A program made the translations under genes and the position numbers. A DNA stretch of 64,000 bases from Helianthus annuus (Eukaryota > Streptophyta > Magnoliopsida > Asterales > Asteraceae). Numbering within the stretch: the first letter of the stretch is position 1; each line of letters starts with the position of its first letter. Below the pieces are notes generated by a model. That model was given only the letters and a program-made list of their open reading frames with translations. It was not told where the DNA came from and searched no databases. Where the stretch lies: positions 143,085,942-143,149,941 of the forward strand of contig NC_035433.2 in NCBI RefSeq assembly GCF_002127325.2, in the 5' to 3' direction. Below are positions 1 to 10,533 of the stretch, piece by piece.

Positions 1-319
1 TTAATGTCCAGTGTTAAATGATGTTTCAACAACTTAGAATTAGTTACTCGATGATGTCGACAATATTTACGATATGTAATGTGGTAGATCTTCGTTTCTA
101 TAATCCAAATAATGATTGTTCATGATTTCTTGATGTGAATTAATATTATGTAGATCTTCCTTTCAACAACAAGTCTAATCAAATTAAATACCTTTAGGTC
201 TCAATTTTTCAACAAGTGACTTTAAAGTAGCAACTAACATAAGACCTAGTCATTGAACTCTTATCATACATAGTCATGAAACATGTAAATCATAACAAAA
301 ATATCAAGAATCATTGTAC

Positions 320-382
<63 letters not shown>
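320..382. repeat. ATT trinucleotide microsatellite
   Basis: About 20 uninterrupted TTA/ATT units. The apparent poly-tyrosine reading frame across it is only a translation of the microsatellite. Confidence 0.95.
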
Positions 383-384
<2 letters not shown>

Positions 385-467
385 AAAATAAAGAAAAAGT
401 ACAAATGAATTTAAAAAAATGTAACATCAAAATATCCGTTATATTATATAACATTTTGGAATAATGG

Positions 468-816
468 ATTTTAATAATCCAAACTTTCACCCATTGGCCG
501 GCAACGGACCCAACTTCAAAAATAACCGGTGGTGGTCCCAACTTTTCGTATATTGTAAACCAATGGACTTTTACTAAAAAAACCTTAATTTCTTTTTGTC
601 TCCTTATCCTTTTCGGTTTAGTAAAGGTCCATTGGTTTACATTATACGAAAAAGTTGCCGAAAAGGTTAAGGAGACAAAAAGAAATTAAGGTTTTTATTA
701 GTAAAAGTCCATTGGTTTACAATATACGAAAAGTTGGGACCACCACCGGTTATTTTTAAAGTTGGGTCCGTTGCCGGCCAATGGATGAAAGTTTGGATTT
801 TAAAATCCATTTTGCC
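468..816. mobile_element. MULE-like foldback element
   Basis: The two halves are inverted copies over roughly 150 bp (the arm containing CCGGTGGTGGTCCCAAC near 527-543 recurs as its complement near 735-751). The outer ends read GGAATAATGGATTTTAA and its near complement. The 9-bp sequence TAACATTTT flanks both sides (459-467 and 817-825), a target duplication of the size made by Mutator-like transposases. No coding capacity is seen, so it is a non-autonomous copy. Confidence 0.75.
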
Positions 817-1161
817 TAACATTTTTATGTAAATAATTTCTCTTGTCTTTTTCTCATTTCTATCGTCAATGATGTCGGCACCGTTTTAGGTTATTTTGGA
901 TGGACAAATTTGTAATTTTGCACGTCAAAATCTGCTTTATATCCCATTGCATGTCAGGTTTTCAGATATCATTTTGATTATTGGCCAATCGTTTTCAAAT
1001 TCATTTTTATTTTCTTCCAAAATTCGCCTTTTACAATTACTTTACCCGTTTTAAGGGAACACGACATGGTTAAAAATTCAAACAAATATATTTTAATGGG
1101 TTATATTACCGTTATATTTAAGGCTATCGTAGTGGGCCGTTACTCCATCCACACTCATAAT

Positions 1162-1425
1162 TAGGGATGAGCTCGAATCAACCGGTATTGAAAAGGCGAA
1201 AATATCAGTATCGAGAATCTCATAAATAGGTAAAGATATCGAAAATGTCTGGTACGGTACGGTTCGGTACCGGTACGGACCTGTATTTGAAGGTACAAAT
1301 TGGTAAATACCAGTACCAAAAACGCTAAATGTCGGTACAAAATCAAGTCTGTTCAGGAAATTTGGTACTGGTATCGGTTCAGTACCGATTCCAAACCGAT
1401 ACCCAATACCATTTGCTCATCCCTA
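1162..1425. mobile_element. hAT-like MITE, TAGGGATGAGC family
   Basis: Terminal inverted repeats TAGGGATGAGC / GCTCATCCCTA. Flanking 8-bp CTCATAAT (1154-1161) and CTCATAAA (1426-1433) match at 7 of 8, as expected for an hAT target duplication. The interior is rich in GGTACCG-type short repeats. A second member lies at 55508-55765. Confidence 0.8.
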
Positions 1426-1542
1426 CTCATAAACGTGGCATCACTTGATCTTATTTCTTTTCTTTTTTACTTAAATCATTGTACACTATTTTATATTTAA
1501 CATTTTAGTTCAGAATACTAGCGTTAATTTGTTATATGTGTT

Positions 1543-1871
1543 GTTCTAATAAGTTACTCTAGTGGTTAGTCACTTGATTTTCCTCCTTGAGGTCTCAAGT
1601 TCAACTCCCACTAGCATCACTTCGAAAGACATTGGTGGTGGCAATAAAGTTTAGAACTAAGCCTCTCTGGAGGCCGCTAGTTTGAAACCGAGCCGAACCG
1701 GGTTTTACCGCAGTGGGCCTTCAGGCGGACGGGTTTTACCCGGAATTGGTGGCTTGATGGCTCGGGTATGCATCCAACTCTGACTGTTATGAAGGAGGGG
1801 ATGCATTTGCTCGATTTAGAGCATCCTATGCCATGATGCTTATCCGGTGATTTAGTTGGCCGTTCAAACAA
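1543..1871 (+). mobile_element. tRNA-derived SINE with 17-bp target duplication
   Basis: The 5' end carries pol III-like promoter boxes: an A-box-like TAGTGGTTAGTCAC near 1560 and a B-box-like CAAGTTCAACTCCC near 1595. The body then runs to an A-rich end. The 17-bp AATTTGTTATATGTGTT is present on both sides (1526-1542 and 1872-1888), which fixes the borders. Part of the body (GGGTTTTACC-type runs) resembles the SINE-like element at 31672. Confidence 0.75.
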
Positions 1872-1888
1872 AATTTGTTATATGTGTT

Positions 1889-2745
1889 AACATTTAAGTT
1901 AACCATAATACGTTCATTCCAATTACTATTGTTTGCTTTCAAAAGAAACTTACGAATTTGTTCTTGTTACCTGGTTGAAAACTTATAAATTTAAACACGC
2001 TTAATCGTAGAGTTCTCCTCTTATACATTGTCAATATGCTCAAAATGCGTTGAATCAAATGTAGCATGATAAAATTATGAACTTTCAAATCGTGTTGATT
2101 CTATCATTATTTTAGCTTAGTTAAGGATACGATACTCGGGTTAGCATTGTAAATTTTGTGCCAAAGTTTGTTTCGGTTAACAATAATGGTTATGTCTATA
2201 TCAATTTAACAAAACGTAATTTATTGTAAAGAATTATTTAGCATTTTGATTAAACCCGAAATCAAAAAGTGATTACTTGCATTTATACTTACAACCACAA
2301 TAACAACTACTAGTTTTGACATTATTTTCCGTTCCAATAAAAAATCATAACTAGAGGATTTAAGACCACCTTCAACGTGTCTGATGTGATAGAGCGGCAG
2401 ACTCGTGAGGTCGCCCATTTGACGTGAAGGAGAGAGGGAGTTAAGAAGCCCGTCTAAGATTGTGAGGGGGGAGAAGAGAGAGTCAGAATGATAGGGAGAG
2501 TGAGGGGAGAAGTCAAGCATGCCAAGACAGAGGATGGTGAGTGACGTTTTCCCTCCTCATAAGGAGATAATCTAAATTCTATCTACCATAAAATAGTTTA
2601 GATATAGTTTTAATAATGATTTTAACAAATAACTTATCATACACATGTGTTCAAAATATTTGCATAGTAATATAACATCTAAATAACTTATAAACAATAT
2701 AGAATTATAATAATGTACTTATTAATATTTATATCATATATAATA
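1889..2745. other. Spacer without recognisable gene
   Basis: AT-rich sequence with a purine-rich stretch around 2420-2540. The reading frames here are short, have no recognisable motif, and I see no splice structure that would join them. Confidence 0.5.
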
Positions 2746-2753
2746 GTATAATT

Positions 2754-2911
2754 CAGGGGCGGACCTAGGTGTTGAGATGGGTGGGCGGGCGCACCCCTTG
2801 AAAAAACAAAAATAATGTATTTTATAGACAAAATTCCTGATCGCACCCCTTCAAAGTTTGGTTAAACCTCTCGTCCGCACTGCCAGAAAATAATTTATGA
2901 GTCCGCCACTG
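2754..2911. mobile_element. hAT-like MITE, CAGGGGCGGA family, copy 1
   Basis: Ends read CAGGGGCGGACCTA and GAGTCCGCCACTG. The 8-bp GTATAATT occurs immediately on both sides (2746-2753 and 2912-2919), a perfect hAT-type target duplication. At 158 bp it has no coding capacity. Related copies are at 31784, 48778 and 52332. Confidence 0.85.
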
Positions 2912-2919
2912 GTATAATT

Positions 2920-3595
2920 CATTGTAACTTTAACGTTATGACCTATTGATTATTATTCAAGAATGATCATAGCACGTTACCAACGAATGTTATGAAAGTG
3001 ATGTTTTTTTTTCATGGTAAGTTATGCTTTTAATGAGTGATGAGTAGGCCAAAAGATCAAGGGATAAGACTTTTGATTTGTAAAAAGGGGGTTTGGTGGT
3101 TATTCTTACTCTTAGTATAATCCATGCATTTTCTTAAATAACTTTTTTTAATATATACCAAGAAAAAAATTATATAAATAGTTTTTACAGTAAATTAAGT
3201 GTTTTAGATTTGGTTTGTGTCATTAGAGACTTTTCGTAATGTTATTTATTTATTTTTTAAAGTGGATAGTCGTTTGTTTTAGACGTTATTTGCGTATAAA
3301 CGTAAGACATAAGATCAAATACAAATACGATTATCGTACAAACCGTACGAATGACATGGAAAAGTAAAAAAGGGTGGTGACATTTTTGTAATTATTCTAT
3401 TAGTAGAGTAATTATCTTGATGAACTAGTAGACTAATTACGATACACGTGTAGAGTAATTTTGAATTTTATTTTGTTTAATACACTTCATTTTCTCGAAT
3501 TAATGTGAGGGATGTAATTATGGAGGTTGCATCGATTGTAGGTGAGAACAATGACTTTATGACATGAAGTCAAGTGTTTGAAGTTAGGTATTTTA
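2920..3595. other. Spacer without recognisable gene
   Basis: AT-rich sequence with no convincing reading frame, splice structure or repeat border that I can identify. Confidence 0.5.
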
Positions 3596-3611
3596 GGATA
3601 GGGAAACCAAT

Positions 3612-4190
3612 CCTCAAATGGATCCCCGGAGTGATGTAAATGGATCCCCATTAAATGTAATGTGTTTATTTGGAGGGTCGAAATGGAAAGAATTGTAACT
3701 TTGGTAGCTCTTAAGAAATGGAACATTAATATGGAGGATACCACCTACTTGTTGTGTAACGATGGCAAGGAAACCGTGGAACACATGTTCACTGCGTGCA
3801 TGGTTTCTTCTATGGTTTTGGAATCATATTTTTAGGTGGAGTAAAGCTCTGCCCCTATTATATTTTCCTTTAAAGATTTGATGGAAAGGCACAGTTATGT
3901 GGGGCTGAATGGAGTGAAAAAGGAAGTTTTTAAAGGTATAGGTAGGATCGGGTGCTGGAGCATATGAAGGGCGAGAAACAAAGCTCAGTTTAAGAACAAG
4001 CAAATCAAGACAGAAGAAATAATTAGTGAATTGAAGACGATGAGGTTTTTGTGGTTCAAGAATAGATACAAAAAGTTGATTGTCTCATGGGGTAATTGGT
4101 GTAAATTTGTAATTATGTAAGATTTGTAGCTGTGGCCGCCTCGGTTTGAGGTTTGGCGTTTCGTTTTAATGAAGTTCACTTAAAAAAAAA
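3612..4190 (+). mobile_element. 5'-truncated LINE (zf-RVT 3' end)
   Basis: Broken frames translate to the C-terminal part of plant LINE reverse transcriptases: a zinc-binding zf-RVT region near 3680-3820 (ETVEHMFTACMVSS) and the usual tail (RARNKAQF, then RFLWFKNRYKKL) near 3970-4080. There are stops and at least one frame change. A short poly(A) ends at 4190. The 16-bp GGATAGGGAAACCAAT occurs before (3596-3611) and after (4191-4206) the insertion, so this is a single target-primed insertion truncated at its 5' end. Confidence 0.85.
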
Positions 4191-4390
4191 GGATAGGGAA
4201 ACCAATAAGACTAAAGATGCAATTTACTTTTTTTTTAATGACGAATATTACTCTGTCACTGTTCACTTGAATATTACACCCAATTAATTATAATCTACTC
4301 TTTGCCTAACACTGAATCTAAGACCTCACCCACCTAAGAGGCTTGAACCTTTATCATTTGGGCTAGACTGCCTAGTTCCACAATGGCAAT

Positions 4391-4457
4391 ATATAAACAT
4401 TTATTTTTACGCATCATAAACATGATATTTATGATGCGTAAAAATAAATGTTTATAT
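4391..4457. repeat. Perfect 30-bp inverted repeat (hairpin)
   Basis: Left arm 4391-4420 and right arm 4428-4457 are exact complements with a 7-nt loop. The arm begins ATATAAACATTTATTTTTAC. No larger transposon borders are evident. Confidence 0.9.
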
Positions 4458-4650
4458 GAACATGCCATGAGAATAATATGTATAGTTGCTTGCTTTTCTA
4501 GAATGGCTAACTCAAACAACCATTAATTATACTTCTAAAGCTAAACTATTTTCTTTTGTGAGGCTAGAACCGGTCAAACTCAAGGAAAGAATCAACTTTC
4601 CACTATAAAAATTTATAGTGGAGGTTTGTAGTGGTGATTAATTCAGTTTC

Positions 4651-4907
4651 TTTTTTTTAACGACAAAGAAAGTCATATGTAAATCCATCCTGCTCAGGGC
4701 TATGTCCCAGGTTTACTCCTTGACCGCCGTGAGACCCGGATGGAATCCGTAAACCCTCGCCCCTCCGTCAGGTTCGAACCCTGTATTAAAGCCCAGATTC
4801 GTCTCTACACCCAGATGTCCGTAAAAAATGATTCAAACAACAATCGAACCTGAGTCTCCACTAGAAAAGACATACCTCTTAACCATTGAACCAAATTCTC
4901 ATATTGG
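4651..4907 (-). mobile_element. tRNA-derived SINE on minus strand
   Basis: On the minus strand an A-box-like TTCAATGGTTAAGAGG and a B-box-like CAGGTTCGATTG lie at the right end, and the poly(A) tail (poly-T on plus) lies at 4651. TTCAGTTTC flanks both sides (4642-4650 and 4908-4916). The tail motif TTAACGACAAA is shared with the tiny copy at 7915. Confidence 0.75.
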
Positions 4908-4987
4908 TTCAGTTTCATGATCCTAGAAAGTTATAACAAGAGATACATTTCTAGGATTTCATCATCAAATCATAAAATACACTTAAT

Positions 4988-5178
4988 ACACTGGTGTATA
5001 GTGTAATTGCGAACTGAGTAAACAAATCCTGGCCATTAATTTACACACATATATGGCTAGGATTTCATCATCAAATCATAAAATACACTAGTGTATTTCA
5101 TCTTCAAATCCTGACTATTGATTTACATACGTGTATGACCAGGATTTGTTCACTCAGTTCGCAAGATACACTAGTGTT
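4988..5178. mobile_element. Foldback MITE
   Basis: The left end (ACACTGGTGTAT, then GCGAACTGAGTAAACAAATC) recurs inverted at the right end (GATTTGTTCACTCAGTTCGC, then ATACACTAGTGT). The element is almost all inverted repeat, with no coding capacity. No clear target duplication was found. Confidence 0.6.
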
Positions 5179-5230
5179 CACTCTTGAACCTAATCCTATT
5201 TTTTAATTGTCCACTTCATAATTCCTTTAT

Positions 5231-6652
5231 CAAAGTTTATGATATTTTTCGCAACCGGTTGGCTAGGTGGAAATCTCAACTGCTTTCGATTGGTGGAAGG
5301 GTCGTTATCATAAAGTCGGTTTTGGAAAGCTTACCGTGCTATTATTTCTCTCTATACAAAGCTCCTAAGAAGGTGATTTCGGATCTTGAATCTATGATTA
5401 AGAAATTTTTATGGGGATGTTCGCTAGAGGAAAAAAAGATGCATTAGGTTAATTGGGACCGGGTCTCGTGTCCTAAAAAGAGGGAGGTTAATAAACTCTC
5501 TGATGTTAATATTTCTCTCCTAACTAAATGGGGATGGCGTTTTAAAACGGAGAACAATTGTCTATGGAAAAAAGTTATTGTTCCGCTTCATTCAAGTCGG
5601 GTTGGGTGGGAATGCTATCCGATTAAAAAATCGCTGAATGATGCGTGGAATAATATTGTTAAGGTCCTTATTAACGTCAAAGTGGGTGGCTTACATATTA
5701 AGAATTATATAAAAGGAGTCATTGGGAACGGTAACAACATTTCGTTTTGGTTGGATACTTGGATCACCGATGAACCGCTCAAGGTTAAGCTTCCAAAGTT
5801 GTTTCATCTAGAGGTTGAAAAAAAGTGTGATGTTGCTGATCGCGTGATATGTTCCGGATCGGGAGTTGAATTTTCGTGGAATTGGAAAGATGACTTGGCT
5901 GCTTCGGGGCTGTCAGTGTTTTTTTCGCAGCTATGTGATATTCTGGTTCCGGTTCAGCTTTCTGACAAAGCCGACAAATGGATTTGGTCTCCGCAAAAAG
6001 ATGGTATGTTCTCTGTTAAGGCTGTTAAGTCATTACTCAATTCGGACAGGGACCCGGGTATCAATTTCGTGTTGGAATGGTGCGGTTGGGTTCCAGACAA
6101 GTGTAATATTCATATCTGGAGAGCCGGTAATGGAAAAAATTCCGACAAAGCTTGCTTTAAGGAAAAGGAACATGCTGATCGAAGAGCCGAGCTGCCCATT
6201 CTGCTGTTCTGCAGACGAATCTGCTGAGCATATTCTCACTGCCTGTTCCGTGTCTTCGGCTGTTTGGAACGACATTAGCTTATGGTGCAAGATCCCTTCC
6301 ATTTATGCGTTTTCGATCAAGGATCTCCTCGGTATTCATTCGTCTCTTCCAGCCTCAGCAAAGAAGAAGGAGGCGATATACGGAATAGTCATCATTGTGT
6401 GTTGGAGCCTTTGGCGAGCAAGGAACAAGCTGGTCTTTTCGAATATTCCGGTTAGGATTGATAGGATTTTGAGCGAAGTTAAAGCTTTAAGTTTCCTTTG
6501 GTACTCTAATAGATCTAAGTATAAAGGGGTTAGTTGGGAAGAATGGGTTTCCTTTGTAAATATGTAATTTGTTTGTAGTGTTTTTTGAGTCGGCCCGGTT
6601 TAGGTTGGCTTGTTGTGAATGAAGTTTACGTTTCAAAAAAAAAAAAAAAAAA
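5231..6652 (+). mobile_element. LINE retrotransposon fragment (RT C-terminus + zf-RVT)
   Basis: From about 5237 the frame gives the end of a plant L1-type reverse transcriptase (RLARWKSQLLSIGGRVVIIK, then SLPCYYFSLYKAP). This is followed by the linker (ISLLTKWGWRF) and a zf-RVT domain (WVPDKCNIHIWRA, then a Cys/His cluster in PSCPFCCSADESAEHIL). The tail ends WEEWVSFVNM, stop at 6567, 3' UTR and an 18-A poly(A). An in-frame TAG near 5445 and a one-base frame change near 6125 break it, and the 5' part is missing. No target duplication was found. Confidence 0.85.
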
Positions 6653-6873
6653 GTAAATGACCCTTTTGCTTGTTTAACATGTTTAGTTTACATTTATTAC
6701 ATTAATTAATGAGTTTGAAAAACAGATACTACACTACACTTAAAAAGAACACATCAAAACAATAAATCGGACCCACCACATGAAGTCATTAATTAATTTC
6801 TCAAAACATAGATTACCTTGTGCTTTTGCATATCGTTTTCATCCTAAATGCACGTCTCACGGTCCCCTTGTTA

Positions 6874-7192
6874 GAGCATTCACATCCAATCCATCAAATT
6901 ATACATACATTCCACTAAAAAACAACTCCTATATCAATATATTTCCACTAAAAACAAATACTTTTTCTCTCTCCTTTCAATTAAATAATATTATCATTAC
7001 CTTTTTCTCTCACTTCTACTCACAACCACTTTCAAAATATATTAAAAAATTTATAACGGGTGAACAGTGTCCCCCCAAATATACAGATGAACAGTAACAT
7101 TTTCTCTCTCCTCTACTCACAACCACTTTTTATACCCTTTATAATATAAAAACCCCTCCTCACATAATTTGATGGTTAGGATGTGAATGCTC
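6874..7192. mobile_element. Tourist-like MITE
   Basis: Ends GAGCATTCACATCC and GGATGTGAATGCTC are perfect complements, and TTA lies on both sides (6871-6873, 7193-7195). This matches the 3-bp TTA/TAA duplication of PIF/Harbinger elements. The element is 319 bp, AT-rich and non-coding. Confidence 0.8.
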
Positions 7193-7469
7193 TTAGGTCA
7201 CTACTCCCTTTGTTTCCACAAGTTTTGGTATAATAATATTATTTTAAGAGTAATCTTTGTTTAGAATTGAGTGAGCATAACATACAATTATTTGTATCGA
7301 TTAGTATGAGAGACTAATTAAATATGTTTTTTTTTTCTCTAGCAACTTGCTAGTTTTGATTAATTTTGTTGTTTCAAAAAATGAGAGGCTGAATGTTACT
7401 CTAATCGAGTTCCCTTTACCCGAGTTTCCTTTTTAACAATATTCTCATATTCAGGTCATAAAAATCCCG

Positions 7470-7795
7470 ACTAACCCTTGATTAGTTGCCAATTAATCAC
7501 TAATCAGAGATTCATCGATTAATCGTTAGGCGGTCAATAACGGTCCTATTTTGGGCAAATTTTGGCTAGATCCCGGCCGAATTTCGACCAAACCTTATAA
7601 ATTCTTGACAATTACTTGAATAATGGGTCAATGAGGGGTTTAAAAATGTGATTTTTAAAAAACTACATATAAAAATGTGTACGTATATATATAACTAAAT
7701 ATTACATATAGAAATCCAAATCCGATTAATCCTTATTAATCTCGATTAATAGCTAGTCGGTACCCCACCGACCGACTAGCGCCTGACGATTCTTA
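7470..7795. repeat. Dispersed repeat (GATTAATC-rich), copy 1
   Basis: Recognised because about 300 bp recurs at 45560-45835. Shared landmarks are CGATTAATCG, GGGTCAATGAGGGGTT, the AAAAATGTGT plus TATATATAACTAAA segment, and GACCGACTAGCGCC. The AATCNG-type motifs at both ends suggest an old terminal-repeat element, but the borders are not clear. Confidence 0.55.
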
Positions 7796-7914
7796 CAACA
7801 CTATTGTTTTGACACTTGTAACATATTTAAGGCTCGTAAACACAAGGACTAACTCACCTCAATAATTACAACCAATCCGACAGTGGTTGACAGATTCAAT
7901 ACTTCGGCATGTTT

Positions 7915-7956
7915 TTTTTAACGACAAATTTGGATTACTAACGGAATACTGGAGTA
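7915..7956 (-). mobile_element. 42-bp 5'-truncated SINE insertion
   Basis: Only the SINE 3' tail remains (TTTTAACGACAAA on plus, as in the SINE at 4651). The 17-bp AATACTTCGGCATGTTT lies on both sides (7898-7914 and 7957-7973), so a real insertion event left only about 42 bp. Confidence 0.7.
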
Positions 7957-8088
7957 AATACTTCGGCATGTTTAACTTGACATTTTAGCAAGTATAATTA
8001 TCTATCTAATTTTTATAAATACGATAAGATATTAATCATATCGTATAAGAAAAGTTATGATCTCCACCAACGAATCAATTTGGTTGAC

Positions 8089-8812
8089 TGTCAAAATGGC
8101 ATGAACAATCTATACAAATAGTGAAAATAACACAAAACACAAGAGGAGCGACAAAAACGTGACGTAAAACTTTATTATTTAACCCAAACCAAAAAACACC
8201 CCCAAACCCTAGATCTTACAAATGGTAAGATCTGTTAACAAAATACAGAACAATACTCATCTGATACAAACAATCAGATGTGTAGAAACGATGATCACAA
8301 CCGATCATCAGACTTATCAAAGATCTATCAACAGAAACCAAAAAAACAAAGGATACAAACAAAGAACAGGGAAGAAGGAACTAATCTCCTGAACGACGTG
8401 AAGAAACACTGATGTACAGCAACTATGAATAATCCAACAGCTTCAAATAATCTTAAAGAAGATTGTCTTATGCAGCCTGGCTAATACATTTGATCATATT
8501 GCACACGAGAGCACGATCAAATTTTGGGGAAGACAATAATGAAACCCTAGAACACATCACAGCCCTTTTATATCTCCAGCCAATGAACTTACATAAAAGC
8601 CCTTCAATATTTACAAGGAACCCCTTAGACTTCTCAGCTGCACCATAAAACTGTTGTAACAAAATATAACAAACAAGACCGTATAGGCCCACTATCATAA
8701 CAGGAGGCCCACTATGAAACAATGAAACAATGTAACAAGCCGTAACAAGCCCAGATAACTGGCCCAATATATCGCGAACATATGAATGAGAATTACTTCT
8801 CATCTTTCAACA
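8089..8812 (-). repeat. 3' LTR of the minus-strand retrotransposon
   Basis: On the minus strand it begins TGTTGAAAGATGAG and ends CATTTTGACA. The 111-codon frame inside both LTRs has no recognisable domain and is treated as chance. Confidence 0.93.
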
Positions 8813-8826
8813 TCCCCCCTTCATTC
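8813..8826 (-). other. Polypurine tract
   Basis: Minus-strand GAATGAAGGGGGGA directly precedes the 3' LTR, as expected for plus-strand DNA priming. Confidence 0.75.
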
Positions 8827-10461
8827 ATATGTTTGAACATCTTTATCAACCCATCATCCATACACTATATAAGAAACAATACCCATTGATCACATAAGAT
8901 CATGTTACAACATGAATGACAATCTTAAAGACACTTTTAACACGCCCCCTTCATTCATGAGGCAAACATGTCTAAACTACCAAGTTTTTTCCTTTTTTTT
9001 TTTAAAAAACAAGTCAAAATACAAACAAGTTCACCTGTAAATGAGCCATATAGACAATATAGAGAAACAAATAAAACATGTAAGATTTCTATAAACAAAA
9101 TTCTAACTTGGACAAACAAGTATTCAACTATACAATAAGATGAGACAAGAGATTCCTTGAAGTAACACAAATATCAATAACAAATCAAAGAACACTCTAT
9201 AAAAATCAGTCAACAAGACAGATAAACTGTTCTAACTAAGAACACTAGACAACAATGATAGCCTACACAAACTCTGGCAAAAAACACAATCACATGCTTT
9301 AATAACCAACAAACAATATCTCTTACATAAGAGAAATATACAAGGCTAACACCACAACAGGCACGAACCACAAGATTCATACAACACTGATATATGAGAA
9401 GTATACACTTCTATATAAGACAACAATTCTAGCCTAAAGAACAAAAAAATCACATGATTTAACGTCCACACACAAGGCTAAGAATAAAGAGACATACGCA
9501 AGACAATAAGATGCAGCCAAACAAATTCTGATTAACCACAGAATACACATTTTGCAATCAGAATAACATATCTCACACGAGACAACATAACTCGGAACAA
9601 AGACTGAAAATAACAAATCATACGATTCTAAGAATTCAGAACCAAGTCCAAAAAACAATTCGTGTGAAGAACTCAAAGATAATTTGAATAAAGCAAAAAA
9701 CTTTTTACAACTCCACAACAAATACAAAATCACAAGAGCCATACCAAATGCATAACATAATCAGATACACATCTGACAATCATAAAGCCACACGACTTTC
9801 ACAACAAATACAAAACTCGCAAACATGAGTATCAAACATGGAATTACAAATCCCCATACAAAACAACTTTCAGATACAATACTAATAGTACAAAGAATGA
9901 AGAACCACATGATTCTATCATAATTCAAGAAACATATCTGATAAAAAACAAAGAGATATAAATCTCTATACAATTCAAAACGATGTCTGAAACTTTTGAA
10001 TCACACGATTCAAAACACAGTTATGACAAAACTTAGAATCACACAATTCTATGTTACATATCAATTTTACAGCTAAAAAACCCCTAGGAGAATAAAAAAC
10101 AGAGAACTTTTTCAACTAGATAAAGAAACATCTCACCTACCAAAGAGATAAACAAGGCTGTAAAACACATCCAAGAACAATCTTGAAACAACACAACTGG
10201 TTAGAAACACTCGAACCACATGATTCACCTAACCATATAACAAGAGACAATAACTCTTAGACAAGATAGAACATAATTCAAGAAACAATCTTGAACAAGA
10301 TAACAACCTTCCAATCAAAAAACAATTTTTGACTAAAAACAATGCATGAAAAAATGATCAAACACAACTATAGCCAAAACAAACATCAACAAAACCAACA
10401 ACAAAAAAAAACCTTCAACTACCCACACGAGTATAAAGAATCAAGAAAAAAAACACTATTA

Positions 10462-10533
10462 AGACATAATGTGTCAGAACTCGTAAACTCAAAGAATAGA
10501 CATAATGTGTCAGAACTCGTAAACTCAAAGAAT
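10462..10533. repeat. 36-bp tandem duplication inside the retrotransposon
   Basis: Two identical 36-bp units (AGACATAATGTGTCAGAACT...) lie at 10462-10497 and 10498-10533. Confidence 0.9.

Noticed and set aside
276..464. Poly-tyrosine open frame
   Set aside because: It is a translation of the ATT microsatellite with no start context or conserved flank.
5231..6652. Search for a target duplication around the larger LINE
   Set aside because: No matching sequence before about 5231 and after 6652 could be found by eye, so the 5' border is left approximate.
8468..8803. 111-aa frame in the LTR, repeated at 13218-13553
   Set aside because: Duplicated only because it lies inside the LTRs; no recognisable domain.
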